The notes under the pieces were generated by a model, which was given only the letters and a program-made list of their open reading frames with translations, did not search any database and was not told the DNA's origin. Source: a bacterium (GTDB lineage Bacteria; Bacteroidota; Ignavibacteria; Ignavibacteriales; Ignavibacteriaceae). From it: a stretch of DNA of 64,000 nt. The stretch covers positions 62,001 to 126,000 of the forward strand of contig JADJWC010000002.1 of the NCBI GenBank assembly GCA_016716565.1, written 5' to 3'. Below are positions 18,473 through 27,889 of the stretch, piece by piece. Made by a program: the position numbers and the translations under genes. How positions within the stretch are numbered: position 1 is the first letter of the stretch; every line of letters starts with the position of its first letter.

Positions 18473-19629
18473 TTATCCCGCCATTAAATTTCTTCTATAT
18501 TTATTGAATAAGAAGACAAATATAAATGCCATAAGATTGTATACCGTCTGCAATTTTAATATCCAGTAGACGTCATCCCAGATCAATGAAATAATAATAT
18601 TTACTGATATCAGAAATAAAATAAGTGACAGTTCAATATTTCTTTCTCTAAAAATTTTTAATGTATTAACACTCAAAATGATCATCAATGGAAAACTAAT
18701 TACAATTAACCGCTGAATATTGACTGCAAAGAATAATTGAGAATATGCCAGTATCAACAGCGGGTAGAATTTTTTTAGATAGTTTAGATTTGCCCTGCCA
18801 CCGATTATACTTAATATTCCAGTAACTCCAAATGATCCTAAGGTCAGAGTATATAGTTTCTTAAGATCAAAATTTGAAAAATTTTCAAAACTGAAAACTG
18901 AAATTATGTCATATGGATCAACTACAGTCAGATTATCTGGTAATAACTCAGTATATGAAACATAACTGTTTAAAGTAGGAATAGTATACCTGATCAATAA
19001 GAATACTAAAACTGATGGAGCACATACCATAATTGTCTTAAGAATTGACTTGTAGTCTACCAATCGTGTTGAATTAAAAGAATAATAAACAGGTATTAGA
19101 AATAAAGCACTTTCTTTTATCATTACGGCAAAGGCTAAAATTACAGCAAACATTATATCTTTATTTTTTACTAATAGAATCAGGCAAATCATTATGAACA
19201 TAAACAGCATTGAATCAACCAGCCAAAAGTCCCAAATCAAAAATTTTACTACCCAACTCATGGAATAGAACAGAAGGATTCCTGATAATGATTCTATTGT
19301 TGAAAAGCTTAGTGATTTGAGTAAGTAATATGTAAGTATTGAAGTTATTAATAATGGAAAAAAAGTGAGACCAAAAAAATTATTTTCAGTTGAGAAAGGA
19401 AAAATACTTACCATTAAAGGGACTAATAATCTATGACAATATGGTGCAATGTGATAGTTCCAAGGACTGTTTTCTGCCATGTAAATGTAATGATGATGAT
19501 CCCACGGTGAATTAAAAATTGGATTTGAAGAATTCAATTCATCGGTACAGATGGAAAAAATAAAAAGAAGAGCGGTTGAAAGAATTAGAATTATAGTGAA
19601 TTCACTTTTTGATTTATTTAATAAATCAT
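18473..19629 (-). CDS. Polytopic membrane protein, unknown (glycosyltransferase-like topology); start uncertain
   Basis: About nine hydrophobic segments are visible, with conserved-looking soluble bits such as WDHHHYIYMAENSPWNYHI near the N-terminus and YCHRLLVPL, reminiscent of GT-C type membrane glycosyltransferases. The longest clean frame begins with TTG at 19537, but an in-frame extension upstream encodes a membrane helix (FTIILILSTALLFIFSIC) with no ATG. Putting back one base near 19625 joins that extension to ATG at 19627-19629, giving MNLLNKSKSEF and about 385 residues. I suspect a single-base loss there. It is upstream of the glycosyltransferases and probably part of the same polysaccharide module. 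No firm function. Confidence 0.55.
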
Positions 19630-19692
19630 TTAAATGAATAGATTTAATGTATTTCAGATATGCCCCAATCTAAATTATTTTGATTCTAAACC

Positions 19693-20928
19693 TTAATTCC
19701 TCCCAAGCCAGCTTTCAGGGTTCTGCTTATCCCTCCCCTTCCATAGTTCAAAATGCAAAACGAATCCGTCTATACCTTCATCAACGATTGCGATCACTGA
19801 GCCGGATTTTACTTTATCACCCTCAGAAACAAATATTTCTGAAACGTGACCATAAACCGTCCGATAATTTTGCTTGTGTGATACAATAATCACATTACCG
19901 TAACCGGGAAGCCAGTCAATTGCTGCAACTACTCCTTCTCCTACGCTTCGGACATTCTTATCTTTATTTGCTTTTATATCTACACCGTAATTAAGTGTTA
20001 CTGTGTTTAATGATTTATGCTTGTTCTCTCCAAACTTTCGGATGATTTTACCTTTATGCAAAGGCCAGATCATTTTACCTTTTAAATCAGCGATCGATGC
20101 AAATGAACTTGTCGTCAAATCATAATCGAAAGCTATATTTTCGTCTTTAATTTTCTCAGATTCACTTCCACTTTCGGTAACAGAAGCATACTTCTGCTCA
20201 TTTTCCTTTGTAGCCTGCTCCATCAAATTTGTGATAAGTTGTTCAATTTTCTTCTGAGATTCTTTTTTTGCGACGATTATTTTTTTTAACTCTTTGTTGT
20301 TTTTCTCAATCGATTTAAGAGTTGATTTTTTTTCACTCAGTTTTTTATTAAGAAGTTTCTTTTCAGAATCTCTTTCAGATACCAGCTTAATCTTATTGGC
20401 TTTTTCAAGTTTGAGTACTGTTTTAGCTTCAGCAAGTTCATCCTTTTTAGACACAAGTTTTTCCAGATCTTTTTCACGTTGCTTTGCAAAGACCTGCAGA
20501 TAATAAGTACGCATCAATGCCTGCTGAACTGATTCAGCATCGAGTAGACTTTCAAGTTCATTGTACTGCCCTTTTTTGTAGATAGCATTTACATAACGAG
20601 CATAATTATCCTGAAGAACTTTTATGTCATTTTCTGTTTGCGCAATTTTCTTCTCCACTGATTTAATTTCAGAATCTTTCTTATTTATTTCATAACGTAA
20701 ATCTGCCAGCACTTTATTTAACAGATAATTTTGTTTGCTCAGATTTTCAACTGCCTCAAAAGTTTTTTTCTGAGATGCTGATTTTGCTGCTAATTCTTTT
20801 TCTAGATCGTTTATTTCAGATTTAATCGAAGTGAGTTCTGATTCTTTTTGCTGGATATCACCCGTCTGTGGAAAAGATTTAATTAAGAAGAGGAACGCAA
20901 CAAATAAATATGTAAGTAATTTTACCAT
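19693..20928 (-). CDS. EnvC-like murein hydrolase activator (coiled coil + degenerate M23/LytM domain)
   Basis: 411 residues: signal peptide (1-21), a long coiled coil (about 22-245; heptad-rich, K/E/Q-rich), a linker, then a LytM/M23 domain (about 285-405). Active M23 enzymes need HxxxD and HxH; here the first site reads LNYGVDIKA (Asn in place of the zinc His) and the last reads LHFELW. This is the EnvC-type degenerate pattern, so it probably activates amidases at the division site rather than cutting peptidoglycan itself. It is the last gene of a three-gene operon and overlaps the DUF4292 gene by 7 bases. Confidence 0.8.
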   Translation of the reverse strand: MVKLLTYLFVAFLFLIKSFPQTGDIQQKESELTSIKSEINDLEKELAAKSASQKKTFEAVENLSKQNYLLNKVLADLRYEINKKDSEIKSVEKKIAQTENDIKVLQDNYARYVNAIYKKGQYNELESLLDAESVQQALMRTYYLQVFAKQREKDLEKLVSKKDELAEAKTVLKLEKANKIKLVSERDSEKKLLNKKLSEKKSTLKSIEKNNKELKKIIVAKKESQKKIEQLITNLMEQATKENEQKYASVTESGSESEKIKDENIAFDYDLTTSSFASIADLKGKMIWPLHKGKIIRKFGENKHKSLNTVTLNYGVDIKANKDKNVRSVGEGVVAAIDWLPGYGNVIIVSHKQNYRTVYGHVSEIFVSEGDKVKSGSVIAIVDEGIDGFVLHFELWKGRDKQNPESWLGRN

Positions 20929-21707
20929 TCTATTATTTGAGCATCAGGCGGGATATCAAATTTAACTTTTAATCCTTTGGCATTAGCAAAAATATTTTTA
21001 TACCGGATCTTAACTTTCTGATTTTCAACTTTGTTATTGACTTCAATATTGAATGGTACAGCAACATTTTCAATCAACTCAAACTTCGAATAGTTACCTT
21101 CAAGATTAATACTTTTATCAAGAGAATATAATTTATAATTAGTGATTCCCAATTCAAGAATATCAACTCTGTAAACTGAGGTCAATTGATTTTTCTCATC
21201 AGTATAAGTCAGAACATATTCCTGCCCATCTACAGAATAGTTGCTTGGTTGTTTATATAGATTTTGCGTCAAGTTAACCGATCCAAGAAACGCATCGACT
21301 AAATCCGAAAATGATAAATCTACCTTGAATATATTCTGCAGCACATCATCATCCACCCTGCCCCTGTAAGCAGTATTTTGTAATGCATCATAAAAAATAT
21401 AGTTTTCCTTGGTAACCAAAGCTTGAGCTAGCTCCATTCCAAAAGGACCGAGAACAGAAAAATAAACAGAATCCGGTTTTTGCATTATCACCTGAAAACT
21501 TGCACTGTTACTATATTGTTCTGAATCAATTTCAAAAACCCCGACACCTTCAAAGTTTTTTATTTTTCTTCTGTTAGCTTCCAGTTTGTTAATCAACCTT
21601 TCTGAAGATAAAAGCTCCTCGTCTTCGATTGGTTTTGATGGGACACATCCTTCTAAAGTAAGAATAACAATTACTAACGGAAGAATTATTAGCTTAAATA
21701 ATTTCAA
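20922..21707 (-). CDS. DUF4292 lipoprotein
   Basis: 261 residues. A lipoprotein signal with lipobox LTLEGC (cysteine about 21) is followed by a domain matching DUF4292/LolB-like proteins: NRRKIKNFEGVGVFEID, SVYFSVLGPFGMELAQAL and a C-terminal NIFANAKGLKVKFDIPPDA. The start is TTG at 21707, overlapping the TGA of the upstream gene, which indicates translational coupling. Members of this family are predicted periplasmic or outer-membrane lipid carriers or lipoprotein-handling proteins in Bacteroidota; function is not proven. It sits between a TPR lipoprotein and an EnvC-like protein. Confidence 0.78.
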   Translation of the reverse strand: MKLFKLIILPLVIVILTLEGCVPSKPIEDEELLSSERLINKLEANRRKIKNFEGVGVFEIDSEQYSNSASFQVIMQKPDSVYFSVLGPFGMELAQALVTKENYIFYDALQNTAYRGRVDDDVLQNIFKVDLSFSDLVDAFLGSVNLTQNLYKQPSNYSVDGQEYVLTYTDEKNQLTSVYRVDILELGITNYKLYSLDKSINLEGNYSKFELIENVAVPFNIEVNNKVENQKVKIRYKNIFANAKGLKVKFDIPPDAQIIEW

Positions 21708-23521
21708 ATTGCACCTGTTGATACTTTATTCTTTAATGATTCATTGGAAGAATCAAGCTCAAGAGCTTTCTTCCAATACACCAACGCATCTTCCTTTTTG
21801 CCAAGCATAAAAAGTACATCACCCAGATGTTCAAGAAGTTCAGCATTACCTTCACCATCTATGCTGATAGCTTTTTGAATATAGTAATAAGCTTTGTTAT
21901 AATCACCTAATTTAAACCAGATCCATCCATATGTATCGAGATATGATGAATTTGAAGAATCTGCTGCCATAGCTATTTCAATCATCTGTAATGCGCGGTC
22001 AAGCTGCAGATCTCTTTCAGACAATGAATAAGCATAATTATTATTTATCAATGCGTTTTGTGGATCTATCTGTAATGCAAATTCATATAAGCTGTCGCTT
22101 TCAGCCATCATTTCGAGATTGTTATAAAGAAGTCCCAACTGACCAATTACATTTACATTATTCGGATCGATTCTAAGTGCACGATTCAAATACTCAATTG
22201 CTTCATCTGTTTCATTCAACTGGCTTAAAGTAAATCCATAAGCAGAAAGTGAATTGATGTCTGAAGGATTCAGTTCAACGGCTTTTTTCAAAAAGTCTTT
22301 TGATTCGAGAGTTTTATTCTGCTGCGCGAGTGAAAGTCCGAGAATAAGGTTAACAGCAAATTCATTTGGGAATAAATCAATTGCTTCTCTCATAATTGTT
22401 TCAGCATCTTCATAGCGTCTGTTATCGAAGTAAAGTCCACCTAATCTTACCCAAGATTCAACATGCCAGCTGGCATTTTCAGTAACATACTTAAAATTTT
22501 CTATAGCAAGAGAGTCATTGCCTTCGTTCAGAGCAATAGCACCTAAATAAAGTTTAACCTGCCAGTAGGATGTATCCTTATCGATACTTTCGAAAAATTC
22601 TTTAGCAACTGGTAACGCTGTCGAATCAGTAAATGATTTGGCAAAATAGGTAGCACCAATCGAAATTTTTGCTTCGAGGGAAACATCCGGTTTTTCTATT
22701 ATATATTTAAATTCTTTTGAGGCTTTTTCCCAGTCGTTTTGTATTATAAATATTTGAGCTCTTTTCTCTCTCGCCTCAATATCATCAGGCATAGCTTCAA
22801 TTATATCATCCGCCATGCTTAGTGCTTTTTCATTATATCCGTTTCTCACATAAAAATCTATAGCAAGTTTTTGAAGGGCTACATTACTCGGATCAATTTC
22901 CAATAAGCCTTCAACTGATTCAGCTGCTTGCTCTTTATATCCAAGTTTTTCATAAAGTTCGGCAACACGCAGTAAGACATTCCAGTCTGGACCGATAATG
23001 TTAGTTAGTCTGTTATAAATTTTTATTGCCTCCAAAGGTCTGGTATTTTCATAAATTCTGGCAAGCTTATAATATGTACCAACATCTGTTGAATCTAGAG
23101 CCAAGATTTTTTCTAAAACAACTGCGGCGGAATCGTTTTCCCTGGCTTCGATAAATACATCAGCAAGTAGTAATTTATAGTCTGTGTTTGTTGTATCAAG
23201 TTTTACGGAAAGTTTTGAAAATTTTAAAGCACTACCGAGTTTGTTTACAGCATAATAATTTTTTGCTAGAGAATAGCAAATTCCTGCGCTGGTATCGTAG
23301 TCCAGCGCTTTATTAAACTCATTAATAGCAAGTGAATAATCCCCTTTTGATTCAGCAATTGATCCGTTTACAACATGTTCAAGAGCTTTTTGCTTTCGAA
23401 TCTGAGGATCAGCAATTTCTTGATTTGAAGACGAATTAGTTTTTGTGACATCTGAACCTGAGCATCCCGCTGCAATCAGTACAATCAGACCAATTAATAA
23501 GATTCCAAGATATTTTTTCAT
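21704..23521 (-). CDS. TPR-repeat lipoprotein
   Basis: About 605 residues from the ATG at 23521 (MKKYLGILLIG), chosen because it puts the signal peptide at the N-terminus with lipobox LIAAGC; a second ATG two codons earlier (23527) is equally possible. At least ten TPR units follow, for example GDYSLAINEFNKALDYD, DEAIEYLNRALRIDPNN, LYNNLEMMAESDSLYEFAL and GDYNKAYYYIQKAISID. It is probably anchored in the envelope facing the periplasm as an assembly scaffold. The first gene of an operon with DUF4292 and EnvC-like proteins, it may organise cell-wall or outer-membrane assembly; that role is inferred from company, not shown. Confidence 0.82.
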   Translation of the reverse strand: MKKYLGILLIGLIVLIAAGCSGSDVTKTNSSSNQEIADPQIRKQKALEHVVNGSIAESKGDYSLAINEFNKALDYDTSAGICYSLAKNYYAVNKLGSALKFSKLSVKLDTTNTDYKLLLADVFIEARENDSAAVVLEKILALDSTDVGTYYKLARIYENTRPLEAIKIYNRLTNIIGPDWNVLLRVAELYEKLGYKEQAAESVEGLLEIDPSNVALQKLAIDFYVRNGYNEKALSMADDIIEAMPDDIEAREKRAQIFIIQNDWEKASKEFKYIIEKPDVSLEAKISIGATYFAKSFTDSTALPVAKEFFESIDKDTSYWQVKLYLGAIALNEGNDSLAIENFKYVTENASWHVESWVRLGGLYFDNRRYEDAETIMREAIDLFPNEFAVNLILGLSLAQQNKTLESKDFLKKAVELNPSDINSLSAYGFTLSQLNETDEAIEYLNRALRIDPNNVNVIGQLGLLYNNLEMMAESDSLYEFALQIDPQNALINNNYAYSLSERDLQLDRALQMIEIAMAADSSNSSYLDTYGWIWFKLGDYNKAYYYIQKAISIDGEGNAELLEHLGDVLFMLGKKEDALVYWKKALELDSSNESLKNKVSTGAI

Positions 23522-23720
23522 AATCATAATTATTTTATCAAAAAATATATTACTGACAATGCTGAATAACAAGTGAATTGCCACAGGTTAACAATCCGAA
23601 CCTTCGTCAGTTTTTAAATGCTTAAGTGTAAGTTCGTCAACTAAGGTTCAATCTAAACCAGTAAGAAATTTTTAATTCTTATTCTCAGTGAGTAAATTTT
23701 AAAAGAAAATAATAAGCACT

Positions 23721-24491
23721 ATGCAAAAACTTTTAATAATTTTTATACTGTTATCTATTCCTCTTGATTCCATTCAAAGCCAGGGTTCTGCAGGTGATAA
23801 GGCTAAATATGAATACAGGTATCTCATAGATATGCCTACTGCTGGTGTGTTAGAAAGAGGAGTCGTGGGAGTTACTACTGAAATTTTACCTTACGGTGCA
23901 CTAATCGCATACATAGAAGCAGGAGTTTTTGAAAATGTCAGTATAGGAATTTCCTATGGAGGCGGAAACCTGATTGGCTCAGGAAAAGTTGATTGGTATA
24001 ATTGGCCGGGAGTAAGCATCCGCGGCAGGATTATTAACGAAGAAACATTTTTTCCTGCAATTACAATTGGTTTTGATTCACAAGGTAAAGGTACCTATGA
24101 TGATGAAATAGACAGATTTGCAATTAAGTCTCCCGGGTTCTTTGGTGCAGTGAGTAAAAACTTTGACTTTCTTGGTTACTTGAGCTTACACGGTTCTGTC
24201 AATTATTCTATTGAAGGAAATGATGGTGACAATTTCGTGGATTTGCGAACAGGAATAGAAAAGACCCTTGGCTCCAGCTTTTCACTTATAGTTGAATACG
24301 ATTTTGCATTTAATGATAATAATACTGATTTCGGTAGTGGCAAAGGGTATCTGAATGCAGGATTGAGATGGTCTATTGGAACTGGATTTACTGCAGGCTT
24401 TGATTTGAGAGATTTATTAAGCAATAAACCAGACAGTAAAAACGCTGCAGACAGATCTTTTAAAATTGAATACATTAAGAATATTTTTTAG
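23721..24491 (+). CDS. Predicted outer-membrane beta-barrel/YjbH-like protein
   Basis: 256 residues with a signal peptide (1-20) and alternating hydrophobic/aromatic strands ending in a terminal aromatic residue (IEYIKNIF), as expected of a beta-barrel. Recurrent strand patterns include NVSIGISYGGGNLIG, GVSIRGRIINEE, FGAVSKNFDFLGYLSLHGS and KGYLNAGLRWSIGTGF. I recognise no enzyme motif. It is divergent from the TPR lipoprotein gene with 200 bases between starts, and a separate transcript starts downstream at 24667. Family assignment is tentative. Confidence 0.6.
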   Translation: MQKLLIIFILLSIPLDSIQSQGSAGDKAKYEYRYLIDMPTAGVLERGVVGVTTEILPYGALIAYIEAGVFENVSIGISYGGGNLIGSGKVDWYNWPGVSIRGRIINEETFFPAITIGFDSQGKGTYDDEIDRFAIKSPGFFGAVSKNFDFLGYLSLHGSVNYSIEGNDGDNFVDLRTGIEKTLGSSFSLIVEYDFAFNDNNTDFGSGKGYLNAGLRWSIGTGFTAGFDLRDLLSNKPDSKNAADRSFKIEYIKNIF

Positions 24492-24666
24492 ATAGTTTTC
24501 TAATTTCTCTCAGATCAGTGTATTATATGTTATACACATCCGTTTAATAATAAATACAAATCCATCACACAAACTTCAAAAAATTGATTTTTTCGAACTC
24601 ATTTTAACTCTTTAAGTAGGCTTAATAATTGTTTAAATTATTGTAGAATAATTAACGAGGGAAAAA
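24492..24666. promoter_or_regulatory. Leader region of the envelope-lipoprotein operon
   Basis: AT-rich spacer. A strong GAGGG ribosome-binding site lies 6 bases before the ATG at 24667. An imperfect inverted repeat of AATAAT/ATTATT type is present around 24625-24645. No recognisable operator or terminator was found. Confidence 0.35.
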
Positions 24667-25947
24667 ATGAAATCAATAAATACCATATTAAGTCTGATTG
24701 CAGTTATGACTTTTACATCCTTCACCGGATGCTATACTCAAGTTGCAACTTCTGATACTACTGACCTTCCACAAGAAGAAGCCATCTCCGAATCTTCAAA
24801 CTACTATTCAGAAGATGATAGTGAGATAGACTCAAATTATTATTCCGAATCAGATACCGAAATAACTGACGACGGAACCACAATCATCAACAATTATTAC
24901 TACGATTATCCTTTCCCTTATAGAAGTTATTATGTTGACTACTATCCAACTTTCAGCATAGGAATTGGATTTAGCTGGGGATGGGGGTACTGGGGTTATT
25001 ATCCATATTATACTTATTGGCCATATTATGCTGGTTGGTGTGGCTATGGATGGTATTACCCATACCCGTATTACTGCTATGCACCGAGTTACTATTACTA
25101 CTATGATCCTTATTATTATTACCCATATTATGGATACGGTGGTTATCCTTCTTATCATGGATACAAAACCAGGACAGAATATTTATCCGGTGTTCGAAAC
25201 AATTCTGGTGGAAGAAATTATGGAATGACAACAAGGGATCCGATTATATCCAGCAATAGTGGTTCTATCAGCCGTGATCGTGATGATATAACCAAAGGAA
25301 GAGACCTGACTGTTGATCGAAATCTTGGATTAGATCGAACTCGTGATATTGAAACCAAATCGGGAGACATTACAAGAGAAGTGGTCGGTCTCAATGAGAT
25401 CGGTAGAAACAATGATAATACAAAAGAAGTAATCAATAGAGACAAAAAGCAGTTCGGTCTTGACAGAGAATTAACAACAAAGAAATCTCTTGGTAGAGAA
25501 AAACAAAATGATCTTACAAAAGAAGTAGTTAATCGTAACAAAAGAAATACAACCGAACAAATAAATAAGAATAATCGAATTGGAAATGAGACTCAAAAGA
25601 TTTTTGAAAGACAAAATAACAAGAGCTACGATAGAAAAAATTCTAATGGGACGAATAACAAACAGCCAAATGTAAATAACAGAAATAATAACCAAACTCC
25701 TAAAAAGGAATATACTCCGAGAACAAACACTTCGAAGGAGAACAGGAGTAACACTCCGCCAAAGCAGTATACACCACCGAAGCAGAATAACAATCCGCCG
25801 AGAAGTTATTCTCCGCCAAGTGGGAACAATACTCCAAGATCATATTCACCACCAAGTGGGAACAATACTCCAAGATCGTATTCACCACCAAGTGGTAATA
25901 GTGGAAACAGAGGATCAAACAACTCGGGTTCAAGAAACAGGAGGTAA
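24667..25947 (+). CDS. Lipoprotein with tyrosine-rich region and repetitive Pro/Asn/Ser tail
   Basis: 426 residues. Lipobox FTGC (cysteine about 22) follows a hydrophobic signal. After an acidic stretch (about 30-75) comes a segment of about 90 residues (roughly 78-165) where more than half the residues are Tyr, with Pro, Gly and Trp, such as WGYYPYYTYWPYYAGW. The rest is charged, low-complexity and N/R/K-rich, ending in 12-residue repeats (SYSPPSGNNTPR). No catalytic motif is seen. A GAGGG site precedes the start. It leads a three-gene unit with a second small lipoprotein and an outer-membrane barrel. Function unknown; a surface-exposed or matrix-like role is a guess. Confidence 0.7.
   Translation: MKSINTILSLIAVMTFTSFTGCYTQVATSDTTDLPQEEAISESSNYYSEDDSEIDSNYYSESDTEITDDGTTIINNYYYDYPFPYRSYYVDYYPTFSIGIGFSWGWGYWGYYPYYTYWPYYAGWCGYGWYYPYPYYCYAPSYYYYYDPYYYYPYYGYGGYPSYHGYKTRTEYLSGVRNNSGGRNYGMTTRDPIISSNSGSISRDRDDITKGRDLTVDRNLGLDRTRDIETKSGDITREVVGLNEIGRNNDNTKEVINRDKKQFGLDRELTTKKSLGREKQNDLTKEVVNRNKRNTTEQINKNNRIGNETQKIFERQNNKSYDRKNSNGTNNKQPNVNNRNNNQTPKKEYTPRTNTSKENRSNTPPKQYTPPKQNNNPPRSYSPPSGNNTPRSYSPPSGNNTPRSYSPPSGNSGNRGSNNSGSRNRR
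25804..25899. repeat. 36-bp tandem coding repeat, about 2.7 copies
   Basis: Units at 25804-25839, 25840-25875 and partial 25876-25899 encode SYSPPSGNNTPR, SYSPPSGNNTPR and SYSPPSGN. The unit length is a multiple of three, so copy-number change would keep the frame. Confidence 0.85.
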
Positions 25948-25952
25948 ATAAA

Positions 25953-26302
25953 ATGAAAGGGGTAATTTTTTTATCGTTTTTCGGATTGGTAGTATTTAGT
26001 CTGACTGGTTGTTATACGTACCAAGACACTATAATCATGAGGTTATAATATATTATGTCCCTGTTGATCCGCCTTATCCACCAGGACCGATTATAGACTA
26101 CCCACCTCCTCCACCGAGTCCTCCGGTTTACTATCCGCCAACAACTGTCACTAATCCTCATAGAGACAGGCCTCCGGAAAAGCCAAAAGACAGTTATCAA
26201 CAGAGAGATCCTTTACAAGGTGGAAGTAAGAGAGGAGATGGTACTACTAATACAGTACCACCAGTACGAACTCCTGAACAAAAGAACAGAGGTTCACAAT
26301 GA
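25953..26302 (+). CDS. Small proline-rich lipoprotein, frameshifted
   Basis: A perfect AGGAGGT site leads to ATG at 25953 and a lipoprotein signal MKGVIFLSFFGLVVFSLTGC. After the lipobox the reading frame soon stops, but the next frame continues YVPRHYNHEVIIYYVPVD, then a proline-rich run (PPYPPGP, YPPPPPSPP) to 26302. Loss of one base at about 26013-26015 (TGT TA-TAC) explains it; the restored protein is about 116 residues. It is Pro-rich like the tail of the gene before it. Its stop overlaps the ATG of the next gene (ATGA). Function unknown. Confidence 0.7.
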
Positions 26303-27758
26303 ATAAAAAATTATTGCCTGTTTAATTGTCGCACTAAGTACTCAATTTTTATTTTCACAAAATTATACTGATGCTCTATTATTAAGTGAGCCGGGTGTTT
26401 ATTTAGGTGCAAGACCTCTTTCAATGGGTAATAGTTTCACTTCTTTGAGCAATGATTTTTCCGGGGTGCTTTTTAATCCGGCAGGACTGGGACTTATTAA
26501 AAAGTCCGAACTCTCAGTTGCAATGAATTTAAATTCCTTAAACAACCAGGCTACTTTTTTAAACTCATCAACTGGAATAAATAAGTCATCAGTTTCATTC
26601 AATCAATTTGGATTAGTTTATGCGATACCAACAGTAAAAGGCAGCTGGGTTTTTGCGCTTGGTTATAATAACACAAAAGATTTTAACAGCACACTTGAGT
26701 TTGCTGGTTTCAATTCAGCAAATAATTCTATGATACAGACACTAACTGGAGTATACAACGATCAGGTTCCAATAACAAATGAAGTAAAATTAGCCTACGA
26801 AGTGAGAGATCCTTTAACTAATAATTATCTGTACGACACAACTTTAATAAATGGATTTCTAAATCAATCAGGCAGAATCAAAAAAGAAGGCAACATTGGT
26901 AAATGGTCCTTTGCAAGTTCTATGGAATTTGCCAAAGGATTTTTCCTTGGTGGAACTTTCAATATAGTTTCAGGAAGCTATAAAAGTAGCAGAGATTATT
27001 GGGAAAATGACATTAATAATATTTACACATCCGACATCCAGCTTGTACCCGATGATAATACGACGAGAGATTTTCAATCCTTTTATTTCAATGATATAAT
27101 CGACTGGGATCTTTCCGGCTGGGACGCTCAGCTGGGACTACTTTACAATTGGAGAGACTTTTTCAGATTTGGTGCGTCAGTTAAATTCCCAAGTTATATC
27201 AATGTAAAAGAAACATATTACGTTAATGCTCGGAGTACATTTGGAACAGGTTCCGAATATTCAATGGAAACACCGATTAATGATCCAATTGAGTATGAAG
27301 TAAAAACACCTTTTGAATATGCCGTTGGTGCATCGACAAGTTTTGCAATTTTCACTTTTTCTGGTGATGTAAGAATTATTGATTATACTCAGATGGAATT
27401 CACAAAAGGATTTGATTCAAATTACAGAATCGAGAGACAGAATGAAATCGATGAGCTTTTCAGAACAACAATAAATTATTATGCTGGCGGCGAAATAAAA
27501 ATACCATACTTGCCAATCTACGGACGAGCAGGTGCAATGTATTTGCAGTCACCTTACAATAATGATCCAGCCGATTTCGATAAAAAATATATTACCCTGG
27601 GTGGAGGTATTATATTCGACGATGTTTTTGGAATTGAAGCAGCATATTCCCGTGGCTGGTGGACTGATTTTAGCGATAACTACGGCACAAACGTTTCAAG
27701 AACTTATCAGGATATTACTGTTGAAAATGTTATAGTAACACTATCAGCAAGATTCTAA
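26299..27758 (+). CDS. Outer-membrane beta-barrel protein (OMPP1/PorV-like), frameshifted near its start
   Basis: From the ATG at 26299 the frame stops after eight codons, but restoring one base at 26314-26316 gives MNKKLLACLIVALSTQFLF with cleavage near SQN and then YTDALLLSEPGVYLGARPLS, which runs into the long frame (from 26424) to 27758, about 486 residues. GARPLSMGNSFTSLSNDFSG-VLFNPAGLG is typical of OMPP1/FadL/PorV barrel N-termini. Amphipathic strands continue to a C-terminal aromatic residue (VTLSARF). Its ATG overlaps the TGA of the preceding lipoprotein gene, so they are coupled. It may be a transport or T9SS-related porin; PorV itself is not established. Confidence 0.75.
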
Positions 27759-27780
27759 TCAAACTTAAGCCCTCAAATAA

Positions 27781-27811
27781 AAGGGAAGGAGTTTTCACCT
27801 TCCTTTTTTTT
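27781..27811 (+). terminator. Rho-independent terminator
   Basis: GGAAGG (27784-27789) and CCTTCC (27798-27803) form a stem with an 8-base loop, followed by eight T. It lies 22 bases after the stop of the outer-membrane barrel gene and ends the envelope-lipoprotein operon. Confidence 0.85.
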
Positions 27812-27889
27812 ATGCCCTATTCCTTCAATAAAGATTTATTTGATATGCACATCTGAACATCATATTTTTTGTACACTCTTTTAAAAAGC

